Source of the DNA: S5-327 sp965116015
GTDB lineage: Bacteria; Chloroflexota; Dehalococcoidia; Lucifugimonadales; Australimonadaceae
Direction: 5' to 3'
DNA: 64,000 nucleotides
Assembly (NCBI GenBank): GCA_965116015.1
Contig: OZ220477.1
Location: forward strand, 992,001 to 1,056,000
Shown here one piece after another: positions 39,922-48,294 of the stretch; position 1 is the stretch's first letter; each line of letters begins with the position of its first letter. Both the position numbers and the translations under genes were made by a program. The notes under the pieces are model-generated. The model did no database searches. It was not told the origin of the DNA and saw nothing but the letters and a program-made list of their open reading frames with translations.

Positions 39922-41911
39922 GCTCGATCATTCCTCCTATGATGTCGGTGCGTCCGGTGAGGAGCTTCTCCATTTCGTTGAGACGGGGAAGGGCGCGGCG
40001 AAGGGCAGCGTCTTCCGCGAAAGCGAGAGGCTCGCCATCAAGAAATCGCTGTTCGAAGTGCTCGCGCAGCGGCTTGTCCACCCAGCGGCGCATATGGGCG
40101 GAATAGCCCGCGTCAATCGTTGCTTGCTCTCCTATCTGACGCAGGCGTTCGCGTATCTTCTCTTTAGCTCCTTCCGTGGAGAGGGTCTCCTCTTCTGCAG
40201 CAATTTCCGCAGGAGCGCTCATGCGCCTCGTCCAGCCCCCTGAGGCAAGCTCTCGGCCAATCACTCCTGAGAGCTTCACTTCGGTGATTTCCACTGCCTC
40301 GGGACTGTATTCGAGCGAGGCAAGCAGGTCAGCCCAATCGCGAGCGGGCTTGGGCGGCCGGGTCACGACAACTGGGTCCAGCGTGGGTTCGGGATCCGAA
40401 GGTTCAGGAATCGTGATGATTAAGTCGGTATTGACGATTTTCTGCGGGGGAGGAGAGTCGCCGCGCTCCTCCCGTTCGTCGAACTCCTGCTGTACGCCTA
40501 CGTTCTTGCGAACGCGCGCACCCAAGAGATCCCACAGCCACTCATGATCCAGTTTCTCATGGTCAACCACCGCGCATATCTGCGGTTCGTTCGGTGCGAT
40601 ATCCGGATGGCGCACACGGCGCAGGCCCCGCCCGATAATCTGAGGGCCGTAGACCGTGCTTCCGATCTTCCGCAGCAGCAGGATGACCGCCACTTCGGGC
40701 ACGTCCCAGCCTTCGCGCAGCATTGCGACGCTCACTACTGCGTCGTACTTCCCGCTACGCCCGATTGCTGCAGCGTGGGCGCGCGCGCTTTCATCCTCGT
40801 CCTCGGTTACGACCAAGGCGCGCAGATTGAACTCATTCGTCAGCACTTGGGCTGCTTTCTTCGCATCCGCCTTGCAGACCGCTACTACGAAGAGCACGGG
40901 GCTGTAGCGCCCTGCCGCATTCCGTCTCGCTTCCTGCAAGCGATTCAGCGCGATGCTGATCTGCTGGCTCATCGGCTTGGAGTCCGTTACCCATTGCGTA
41001 GCGCTCAGGCCGGCCTTGTCCACTTCGTCCCAATCGATTTCTTCCACTCTCCGATGTTCGCCGGTTACCGCATCCGTATAGGTCAGTTCCACTGCGTCGA
41101 TGTTTGGCTGGTAAACAACGGGTTTGGCGATGACGCCATCGTTCAGCGCTTTTGGAATGTCGTACTCGTAGATCATCTTGCTGTCGGGGGCTTTGCCATC
41201 AGCGCGGTCGGGCGTTGCAGTGGTGTCGAGGCGGAACGAGTAGCCTGCGTGCTCGCGTAGCTCCGACAACGTGCGGTAGTACTCCGGCGCGGGGGAGTTG
41301 TGCGCTTCGTCGTTGAAAATAGCGAACGGCGTGCTCTGTGCGCCGAAGAGGGCCCAGAGATTCTCCTGCCCGGTTTTCGACGATTTGTAGAACTGGTGAA
41401 TATTCGCCAACACCACGTTGGAGCCGAACAGATCGGTCGCGGAGGCTCTGGAAGATCCTCCCAATGTGGTGAGCGCAAAGGGGTTCGCGGCAAACGGGGC
41501 GCCGGGCGGGATTAGGTTTCGGTCGGTAAATATCTTGCCTTGAGTGAAGTCTGCCTCCAGGCGGTCGCGCACAATGAGATTCGGGCAGAGAATGAGGAAA
41601 CGCTGCACGTTGTGCGCAAGGCGCAGCCAAACCATCGTTGCGGCGATGAGGGCTGTCTTTCCTCCACCCGTTACGATGTTCAGCAGCAGTCCGTCTTCCC
41701 AGAAATCACGACGCCCAACCTCACGCGAATAGATGACGCGCAGCAAAGCGTCCCACTGATGAGGCCAAAGCCCTCCCGCCCGAGGCCGCAGTTCGTCCTC
41801 AGGGTCGGCGAGAAACCGCAAGTACTCTTGGGTCGCGTCGTGGGATGGTGCGAAGTGGCCAGCCACCCAAATTCCGAAGTCGCTCTCGTAGCCCTCGAAT
41901 ACGTTCTGCAT
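39908..41911 (-). CDS. Type III-like restriction enzyme, helicase (Res) subunit
   Basis: A 667-residue superfamily 2 helicase. Walker A is VTGGGKTALIAATMVWLRLA, motif II is IFNDEAHNSPAPEYY (a DEAH box), motif III is TTATPDR and motif VI is QIIGRGLRRV. Begins 4 bp after the stop of the methylase part, so mod and res form an operon. The Res subunit translocates on DNA between methylation sites and cleaves when joined to its nuclease domain, found here in a separate overlapping frame. Lower GC than neighbours suggests horizontal transfer. Confidence 0.9.
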   Translation of the reverse strand: MQNVFEGYESDFGIWVAGHFAPSHDATQEYLRFLADPEDELRPRAGGLWPHQWDALLRVIYSREVGRRDFWEDGLLLNIVTGGGKTALIAATMVWLRLAHNVQRFLILCPNLIVRDRLEADFTQGKIFTDRNLIPPGAPFAANPFALTTLGGSSRASATDLFGSNVVLANIHQFYKSSKTGQENLWALFGAQSTPFAIFNDEAHNSPAPEYYRTLSELREHAGYSFRLDTTATPDRADGKAPDSKMIYEYDIPKALNDGVIAKPVVYQPNIDAVELTYTDAVTGEHRRVEEIDWDEVDKAGLSATQWVTDSKPMSQQISIALNRLQEARRNAAGRYSPVLFVVAVCKADAKKAAQVLTNEFNLRALVVTEDEDESARAHAAAIGRSGKYDAVVSVAMLREGWDVPEVAVILLLRKIGSTVYGPQIIGRGLRRVRHPDIAPNEPQICAVVDHEKLDHEWLWDLLGARVRKNVGVQQEFDEREERGDSPPPQKIVNTDLIITIPEPSDPEPTLDPVVVTRPPKPARDWADLLASLEYSPEAVEITEVKLSGVIGRELASGGWTRRMSAPAEIAAEEETLSTEGAKEKIRERLRQIGEQATIDAGYSAHMRRWVDKPLREHFEQRFLDGEPLAFAEDAALRRALPRLNEMEKLLTGRTDIIGGMIEHAGN

Positions 41912-41915
41912 TGGA

Positions 41916-42779
41916 TTAACTCACTTCTATTTCCGCGCTGTGCATTCCCTCTCCGCCTTTGTCATCCTGCACTTTGCAGGCCACTGTGAAGGCGCCAGCG
42001 CGTGGGAATGTGTGCTGGGCAGCGAGGGAGGCGCGTTCAGCCCATGGCAGACGCTCCGCGTGGAACGTCCGCCCGTTGTAGTCGAAGTCCCACTGCACGT
42101 TGATGATCTTGGCGTCGGGGTTGTATGTCTGCGTGTCGCTTGCGTCGAATCCGTAGTGCAGCGGCTTGAGCCGACGATTCGCAAAGGAGACTTCTGGAGG
42201 TTGCACGAACGTGAGGAAATTCGAGTAGTCGCCGCGCTCGGTGGACTGCGAGGCGACGTGCTGCCGGAACGAGGGGGAATCTATGCGCACTTGCTCCAAG
42301 CGAACGAATGCGATGTGGGCAGCTCCGCGCTCGCGGAGTTCTTCAGCGGCTTGAACAGCATCCGGCGCGAATCCCCACGCCAGCATCACGCCATCGCGTA
42401 GTCCTTCCTCGTTTGAATAACGCGGCAACCTCGCAATCGCCTGAGCGAAAGCGTTAACGTCTTCAACCGTAACCGGCGAGGTGAGAGAGGGAGAGCCAAC
42501 CCATACAGGCGCCTTTGCGTTCGAGCCTTTGTAGCCGTGGATGCCCTCGTCCGCGCTCGTAAAGCGAGCGTCGTAGCAGCAAAGCACGAAGCTGCGGAAT
42601 TCGTCCGGCGGCATCTGCGACAGCCGCTCCGCCTCGTAGATGCCCCACTGCTCTATCGTGAAGTCGGGAGGCGCGCCCTCTTCCAGGGTGCGCACGATGG
42701 CTTGCCGCTTCAGTCGCTCAGCGGTAACTGCTATTGCAACGCGCGATTGGTCGCAACCGAGGAACTTGCGCTGCAGTCG
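41916..42779 (-). CDS. C-terminal part of type III-like Mod methylase, in frame after an amber stop
   Basis: After TAG 42782-42780 the same frame continues 287 codons to 41916. It begins RLQRKFLGCDQSRVAIAVTA, exactly the helix and strand that follow motif I in beta-class methyltransferases, proving it is the continuation. It goes on with VRTLEEGAPPDFTIEQWGIY and a C-terminal beta domain (INVQWDFDYNGRTFHAERLP). If made alone, the ATG at 42695 (MRTLEEGAPP) could start it. Res follows 4 bp after. Confidence 0.8.
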   Translation of the reverse strand, partial: RLQRKFLGCDQSRVAIAVTAERLKRQAIVRTLEEGAPPDFTIEQWGIYEAERLSQMPPDEFRSFVLCCYDARFTSADEGIHGYKGSNAKAPVWVGSPSLTSPVTVEDVNAFAQAIARLPRYSNEEGLRDGVMLAWGFAPDAVQAAEELRERGAAHIAFVRLEQVRIDSPSFRQHVASQSTERGDYSNFLTFVQPPEVSFANRRLKPLHYGFDASDTQTYNPDAKIINVQWDFDYNGRTFHAERLPWAERASLAAQHTFPRAGAFTVACKVQDDKGGEGMHSAEIEVS

Positions 42780-42803
42780 CTATGCGACTGCAGCGCAAGT
42801 TCC
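42761..42803. repeat. Perfect 20-bp inverted repeat with the amber codon at its 3-nt loop
   Basis: Arms 42761-42780 and 42784-42803 are exact reverse complements; the loop is TAT (plus), ATA on the coding strand. The coding strand reads GCA-TAG; with the loop flipped it reads GCT-ATG, turning the stop into Met. Both arms encode conserved methylase sequence (GTCAAVA and RLQRKF). Confidence 0.95.
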
Positions 42804-43736
42804 GCCACCTACGAAAAAGTCAGCTACGACATCACCCACTTTCGACGACGCTTTAATGATGCGCTCAAGCAATGCTTCGGGCTTTTGAGTAGGGTAACCA
42901 ACTCTCTCATTCGCTGTTTGTGACATCGTGTAATCAATCAGTTCATCATTATCCCAGAAGGAGTCTACTGGTTTTCCTCCTTTCAAGTAGTACCGCTTCC
43001 CATCCTGAATGAAGTACTTACCTTTTTCATCTTCTAGATTGTATTTTTCACGCATCCATTTGGACACCGGTCCGCGTATTTTGTTGTGATGGCTCTTAAG
43101 GGACTTAGCGTAATAGAAGATAATGTCATGCTTTCTCGGAAACCATCTCGCTACATTAAACCCGCCCAGTCCATAGTGCCAGATTACCTCGTTGCGGAAA
43201 TTCTCATACCCAAACATCTTGTCCATTTCGACTTTGATGTAGTGGCTGGCGTGCCAGTCGCAGTGCACGTAGATGGAGCCCGTAGGCTTGAGAAGGCGCT
43301 TCATTTCGTAGAGGCGAGCGTTCAGCCAGACGAGGTAGCCGTCCAGACCTCCTTCCCAGATATCAGTGAACGAGCGCTCCTCGTTGTCGTCGCCCCAGAG
43401 GACGTTGTAGTTACGGTTGGAGAAGAAGGGCGGATCGATGTAGATGAGGTCAACGCTTTCAGAGGGAATCTGGCGCATCACGTGGAGGCAGTCTCCCCAG
43501 ATGAGGCGATTGGGGTCGTGCGGCTCTTCTCTGCCAAGCTTGACGCGCTCGACAATCTGGGTAGGAAGGTTGACGACGGGATAGTGGTTGCGGAATCCGG
43601 TGTTGCGCGAGTCCCACCCCAGCGGGGTGCGCGCGACAGGCACGTTCCCGAACCTGGCAGGCGGTCGGTAGAACTCCTCCTGCTGCGGCAGCGGCTCCGC
43701 TACGAGGTCGTCAGGCTGCAGTTGCTCATCAGCCAT
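42780..43736 (-). CDS. Type III-like DNA methyltransferase (Mod), stopped by in-frame TAG
   Basis: The 318-residue N-terminal part of a beta-class DNA methyltransferase. Motif IV is LIYIDPPFFSNRNYN (about residues 97-111), and motif I comes last, VADFFVGGGTCAAVA, ending right at the stop. That is the beta-class order (IV, recognition region, I) of type III Mod proteins. The ATG at 43736 is chosen for MADEQLQPDD with GGAGG upstream. Without the stop, Mod would be about 606 residues, a normal length. GC drops inside the gene (about 42.8-43.2 kb), a sign of transfer. Confidence 0.88.
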   Translation of the reverse strand: MADEQLQPDDLVAEPLPQQEEFYRPPARFGNVPVARTPLGWDSRNTGFRNHYPVVNLPTQIVERVKLGREEPHDPNRLIWGDCLHVMRQIPSESVDLIYIDPPFFSNRNYNVLWGDDNEERSFTDIWEGGLDGYLVWLNARLYEMKRLLKPTGSIYVHCDWHASHYIKVEMDKMFGYENFRNEVIWHYGLGGFNVARWFPRKHDIIFYYAKSLKSHHNKIRGPVSKWMREKYNLEDEKGKYFIQDGKRYYLKGGKPVDSFWDNDELIDYTMSQTANERVGYPTQKPEALLERIIKASSKVGDVVADFFVGGGTCAAVA

Positions 43737-43813
43737 GGGCGCGCGCCTCCGAGTCCCTAGAATGGGCGAGCGGATAGTACCGCACTGGGTATGCCGCTGC
43801 GAGGCTTTCCCAA

Positions 43814-43828
43814 TGCGGGATTCCCGCA
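43814..43828 (-). terminator. Short hairpin after the aro operon
   Basis: TGCGGG and CCCGCA pair around a 3-nt loop, 22 bp after the aroKB stop and before the mod start. No U-tract, so weak. Confidence 0.35.
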
Positions 43829-43850
43829 CAACCGGAAGCGCCCCCCTAGC

Positions 43851-45512
43851 CTACTCGGCGAGGTCGCGGACTACGGTTTGGGCCAGCTCGTAGGGCGCTC
43901 CCCGGTGGACGGCGGAGCGACCTGCGGCGCTCAGGAGGATCCAGGAGAGTTGCCCCGCTACGCTCTTTTTGTCGCGGGTCATTGCTTCGAGGATGGACTC
44001 AGGAGCGACTCCAGTGTAGGCGGTGGGGAGGCCGAATCTGGTTAGGAGGGATGTTTGACGCTCGACTAGTTCGGGCGGGGTTACTCCCAGGAGCGCTCCG
44101 AGTCGGGCGGCGCCGGTCATTCCGATGGCTACGCATTCTCCGTGGAGGTAGGCGCCGTATCCAGCGGCGGCTTCGATTCCGTGCCCGATGGTGTGTCCGT
44201 AGTTGAGCAGCTGACGGCGTCCGCTGGTTTCGCGCTCGTCTTCGGTGACGATGCGGGCTTTGACGGCGACGTTGCAGGCGATGACTTGCGTGGCGAGTTC
44301 GGGGTCGTCGAGGGCGAGGAGGGATTCTGCGCGCTCTTCGTAGAGGTCGACGAGCGAGGCTTCGAGGGCGAGTCCGTGCTTGAGGGCTTCGGCCCATCCT
44401 TCGCGGAGAGCGCGCGGGGGGAGGGTGCGGAGGGCGGAGACGTCGGCAAGGGTCATTATGGGGTGGTGGAATGCTCCGACCATGTTCTTGGCGGCGAGGA
44501 GATCGACGGCGGTTTTGCCTCCGATGCTGGAGTCGACCATTGCGGTGAGGGATGTGGGGACTTGGACGAGGCGGATTCCGCGGAGGAGGGTTGCGGCGAC
44601 GTAGCCTGCGAGGTCGCCGACGACTCCGCCGCCGACGGCGACGATGGCGTCGCGGCGCTCGACGCGCTGCTTCGCGAGCCATTCGTAGAGCGCGGCGGCG
44701 GTGGCGAGGGTTTTGCTGGCTTCGCCGGCGGGGAAGGTGAACAGTCCCATTTCGATGCCGGCGCTGTGGAGCGAGCGCTGGGCGGCGCGTCCGTAGGGGT
44801 GGACGACGTGGCTGTCGCAGACGATGAAGGCTCGTCCGGAGAAGCCTGTTTCCGCGAGGCGGGAGCCAAGTTGCCCTTCGAGCGTGTTCCACCCGACGAA
44901 CACGGGGTAGGCGCCGGATTCGACTGTGACAGTGGCGGCGAGCTGCGGGTCGGCGCTCCAGCGGGCGGGGGCGCCGAGTTTTCTCCAGGCGCGGGCGATC
45001 TCGTGCGCGGTCTGCTCGACGCCGAGGTTGTCGGTGGCGATCGTCCAGTGCGCGAGGGCGTAGGCCCACTGACGCTCGCGCTTGAGCGACTCGATGCGTC
45101 CCAGGGGGTCGCCGGCGCGGAGCATAGGGCGGGGCATCGCTTCTGCGCCGTCGTGCTCGGGGATGGCGGAGAGGCGGCGGAGGATGGTTTCGGGGCGGGC
45201 TTCGAGGGCGACGACGAATCCGGAGTCGAGCATTGTGGTTCGGGATGGCGTGAGCATCACGGAGCCGGCGCCGGTGGAGACGACGACGCGTTGGCGGGCT
45301 GCGAGTTCGGCGATGGCGTCGCGTTCGAGGTCGCGGAAGGCGGGTTCGCCGTCGTCTTCGAAGATGCGCTCGATGGGTTTGCCGGCGCGCTGGACGATGA
45401 GCTCGTCGGCGTCGGCGAATTCCCAGCCGAGGAGGCGGGCGAGGCTTCGTCCGGCGGCGGTTTTGCCGGTTCCGGAGAAGCCGATGAGGAAGATGCGGTC
45501 GGCGGTGGTCAT
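43851..45512 (-). CDS. aroKB: Shikimate kinase / 3-dehydroquinate synthase fusion (AroK-AroB)
   Basis: A 553-residue bifunctional protein. Residues about 1-180 are shikimate kinase with Walker A LIGFSGTGKTAAGRSLA and the FADADELI and FRDLERDAI motifs. Residues about 190-553 are 3-dehydroquinate synthase with AVGGGVVGDLAGYVA, PTSLTAMVDSSIGGKTAVD and NYGHTIGHGIEA. The ATG at 45512 begins the kinase; longer in-frame extension upstream is not protein-like. AroC lies 14 bp upstream, giving a two-gene chorismate operon in which non-adjacent shikimate steps are fused. Confidence 0.95.
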   Translation of the reverse strand: MTTADRIFLIGFSGTGKTAAGRSLARLLGWEFADADELIVQRAGKPIERIFEDDGEPAFRDLERDAIAELAARQRVVVSTGAGSVMLTPSRTTMLDSGFVVALEARPETILRRLSAIPEHDGAEAMPRPMLRAGDPLGRIESLKRERQWAYALAHWTIATDNLGVEQTAHEIARAWRKLGAPARWSADPQLAATVTVESGAYPVFVGWNTLEGQLGSRLAETGFSGRAFIVCDSHVVHPYGRAAQRSLHSAGIEMGLFTFPAGEASKTLATAAALYEWLAKQRVERRDAIVAVGGGVVGDLAGYVAATLLRGIRLVQVPTSLTAMVDSSIGGKTAVDLLAAKNMVGAFHHPIMTLADVSALRTLPPRALREGWAEALKHGLALEASLVDLYEERAESLLALDDPELATQVIACNVAVKARIVTEDERETSGRRQLLNYGHTIGHGIEAAAGYGAYLHGECVAIGMTGAARLGALLGVTPPELVERQTSLLTRFGLPTAYTGVAPESILEAMTRDKKSVAGQLSWILLSAAGRSAVHRGAPYELAQTVVRDLAE

Positions 45513-45526
45513 TGGGGCGGGCTCGG

Positions 45527-46756
45527 CTAGCGTGGCGACGGGGCGGAGGCGTCGGAGCGCGGGCCGACCGTCGCCAGGTAGGCGGCGCAGTTGCGTTTCG
45601 TTTCGGCGATGTGGTCGCCGCCGAACTTCTCCATAAGGGCGTCGGCGAGGGTAATCATCGTCATTGCTTCGGCGATGACTCCGCAGGTGGGGACGAACGT
45701 GATGTCGCTGCGTTCGTAGTGGGCCTGGTCGAGCTCGCCGGTTGTGAGGTCGACGGACGGGAGGGGGGAGATCATTGTGGCGATGGGTTTGACGACGGCG
45801 CGGATGATGAGCGGCTCGCCGGTGGTCATTCCGCCTTCGAGTCCGCCGGCGTTGTTGGTGCGGCGGGGCCAGGGCCGGGTCCACCCGCCATTGCTGTTCC
45901 GCTCCCATTCGTCGACGGGCTTGATGACATCGTGGACTTTCGAGCCTCGGAGGTCGGCAAGTTCGAACCCTTTGCCGATCTCGACGCCTTTGACGGCGTT
46001 GACGCTGCCGACGGAGGCCATCAGCCGCGTGCTGAGCTTCGTGTCCCACTGGATGTGGGAGCCGAGGCCTATGGGGAGGCCTGTGGCGATGACTTCGACG
46101 ACGCCGCCGAGGCTATCGCCGGCGGCTTTAGCGGCGTCGATCTCGGCGGTCATTCGGGCGCTTGCGTCGGGGTCGGCGCACCGGACGGGGGAGGATTCGA
46201 CGGCGTCCCAGTCGATGGGTTCGGGAGGGCAGGCCTGCACGCCGCCGATGTTGGTTACGTGGCTGTGGACCTCGACGCCGAATTCGGAGAGGAATGCGCG
46301 GCAGACGGCGCCGACTGCGACGCGAGCGGCGGATTCGCGGGCGGAGGAGCGTTCGAGGATGTTCCGGGCGTCGTGCTGGAGGTATTTGCTGATGCCGGGG
46401 GTGTCGGCGTGGCCGGGACGCAGGCGGTGGATAGGGGTTACGTCGCCGTCGACGGGGATTTTCGCCATTGTGTGCGTCCACGGTTTGCCGTCCGGACCGT
46501 TGCCGGTGGAGTGGTCGCGGTTCTCGATGAGCATCGCGATGGGGGCGCCGGTGGCGACGCCGTGGCGCACTCCGGATTGGAGGACGGCGTAGTCGGTTTC
46601 GATCTGCATCCGGGCGCCGCGTCCGTAGCCCATCTGCCGGCGGGCGAGGTCTTCGCGAATCTTCGTTTCGGTTACGGGTATGCCGGCAGGCAGCCCTTCG
46701 AGCAGGGCGACGAGCGCCGGGCCATGCGACTCGCCGGCGGTGAGGAATCGGACCAC
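45527..46756 (-). CDS. aroC: Chorismate synthase
   Basis: A 409-residue chorismate synthase, converting EPSP to chorismate with reduced FMN. The start is GTG at 46756 with GGGGAGG 6 nt before it, giving MVRFLTAGESHGPAL. Signature sequences are RQMGYGRGARM, RPGHADTPGISKY, and NNAGGLEGGMTTGEPLIIRA. Length is typical. Upstream gene of the aroC-aroKB pair. Confidence 0.96.
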   Translation of the reverse strand: MVRFLTAGESHGPALVALLEGLPAGIPVTETKIREDLARRQMGYGRGARMQIETDYAVLQSGVRHGVATGAPIAMLIENRDHSTGNGPDGKPWTHTMAKIPVDGDVTPIHRLRPGHADTPGISKYLQHDARNILERSSARESAARVAVGAVCRAFLSEFGVEVHSHVTNIGGVQACPPEPIDWDAVESSPVRCADPDASARMTAEIDAAKAAGDSLGGVVEVIATGLPIGLGSHIQWDTKLSTRLMASVGSVNAVKGVEIGKGFELADLRGSKVHDVIKPVDEWERNSNGGWTRPWPRRTNNAGGLEGGMTTGEPLIIRAVVKPIATMISPLPSVDLTTGELDQAHYERSDITFVPTCGVIAEAMTMITLADALMEKFGGDHIAETKRNCAAYLATVGPRSDASAPSPR

Positions 46757-46917
46757 GGCGGACCTCCCCTGAATCGTTCCGCATCATTCTACCGGAGCGG
46801 CGGAGGGAGCGCGCGGGCTATTCGGTTGTCTGCCCGGGGGAGGGGCGATCGTCCAGGGGGCGGGACGTGGTATGCTGCGCGCATCCGAGGCTCCAGTACC
46901 GATTCAGGGAGGGCGAG

Positions 46918-48252
46918 ATGCTTTCGGCAAGCGACAACGAGATTCTCACAAGAGTGGGCCGTGGAACGGTGATGGGGGAGCTGATGCGGCGCTACTGGAT
47001 TCCCGCTGTGCTCTCGCGCGAGGTTGAGCGCGACGGCGTGCCGCATCGCACGCGGTTGCTGGGCGAGGATCTCATCGTGCTGCGACTGACGAGCGGGAAG
47101 GTCGCGGCTATGTCTCCGGCGTGTCCGCACCGGGGGGCGTCGCTCTTCTTCGGGCGGAACGAGGAGGAGGGGATTCGGTGCGGGTATCACGGGTGGAAGT
47201 TTGATGAGACGGGGGCGTGCGTCGATATGCCGAGCGAGCCGCCGGAGAGCAATCTCCGCGCCAAGGTGAAGCACGCGGCGTACCGTGTTCGGGAGCGGAA
47301 CGGCGTTGTCTGGATCTACATGGGGCCTTGGCACGACGATCCGCCTCCGCTGCCCGATCTCGAGTGGAATATGGTTCCGGAGTCGCACGTTTATCTGACG
47401 AAGCGGGTTGCGCAGAACAACTTCTTCCAGACTCTGGAGGGAGAGATCGACTCCAGCCATAGCGGTTTCCTGCACTCGACGTTCAAGGATCCGTACCGGA
47501 TGATGACGAAGCAGGAGCAAGGGATGGTGTACAAGATGCGGGATCGCCATCCGCGGTTCGAGGTTCTCGACACGGACTACGGAGCGCTTATCGGCGCCCG
47601 CCGCAACGCGGAGGAGGGCGCCTACTACTGGCGCATCACGCAGTTTATGTTTCCGTTCCACACTATGATTCCGCCTTACGGGAACGATCCGCTGCTGAGC
47701 GGGCACGCCTACATTCCGATGGACGATGTAAATGTGCTCGCTGTTTGCTTCACGTACAACCCTGTGAGGCCGCTGGCGGAAGAGGAGCTGGACAATCTGA
47801 AGTTCGGGCGCGACGGACAGCAGGGGCTTCACCCCACGGTGGACGCGTTCCTTCCGCCCATCCCGAACCGTCCGGAGGGGGCGTGGTGGCCCAAGCACCA
47901 CATCGACAACGATTTCAACGTTGATTGGGAGCGCCAGAAGACGCTCCAGTTCTCGGGGCTGCCCGGGACGTGGACTCAGGACTCGGGGATGCAGGAGACG
48001 ATGGGGAGGATCGCCAATCGTTCGGGGGAGCGTCTCGGGGTGAGCGACACCGGCATCATCCGCACACGGCGGGCGCTGTTGAGAGCCGCCAAGATGCTTG
48101 ACGAGTACGGCGTCGAGCCTGTGTCGGCGTCCGACCCGACGGTGTACAGCCTGCGTTCGGCGGCGGTCGTGCTGCCGCGGGACGGGGACTGGGTGAAGCA
48201 ATCCGCGCAGTATCGGGAGGCTACGCCGGGAGCGCACTACGCGGCCGTTTAG
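46918..48252 (+). CDS. Rieske non-haem iron oxygenase, large subunit
   Basis: A 444-residue ring-hydroxylating oxygenase of the phthalate 4,5-dioxygenase group. The Rieske cluster is bound by CPHRG (C69, H71) and CGYHGWKF (C88, H91). The mononuclear iron site is in EGEIDSSHSGFLHS. The start ATG follows GGGAGGG. No reductase or ferredoxin gene is adjacent, so partners lie elsewhere. Substrate is an aromatic or related compound, or an O-demethylation target. SAR202-type genomes often encode many such oxygenases. Confidence 0.93.
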   Translation: MLSASDNEILTRVGRGTVMGELMRRYWIPAVLSREVERDGVPHRTRLLGEDLIVLRLTSGKVAAMSPACPHRGASLFFGRNEEEGIRCGYHGWKFDETGACVDMPSEPPESNLRAKVKHAAYRVRERNGVVWIYMGPWHDDPPPLPDLEWNMVPESHVYLTKRVAQNNFFQTLEGEIDSSHSGFLHSTFKDPYRMMTKQEQGMVYKMRDRHPRFEVLDTDYGALIGARRNAEEGAYYWRITQFMFPFHTMIPPYGNDPLLSGHAYIPMDDVNVLAVCFTYNPVRPLAEEELDNLKFGRDGQQGLHPTVDAFLPPIPNRPEGAWWPKHHIDNDFNVDWERQKTLQFSGLPGTWTQDSGMQETMGRIANRSGERLGVSDTGIIRTRRALLRAAKMLDEYGVEPVSASDPTVYSLRSAAVVLPRDGDWVKQSAQYREATPGAHYAAV

Positions 48253-48294
48253 CGGGGCGCTGTTTCGGGCGGCGCCGGGAGCGATTACGGCGGA

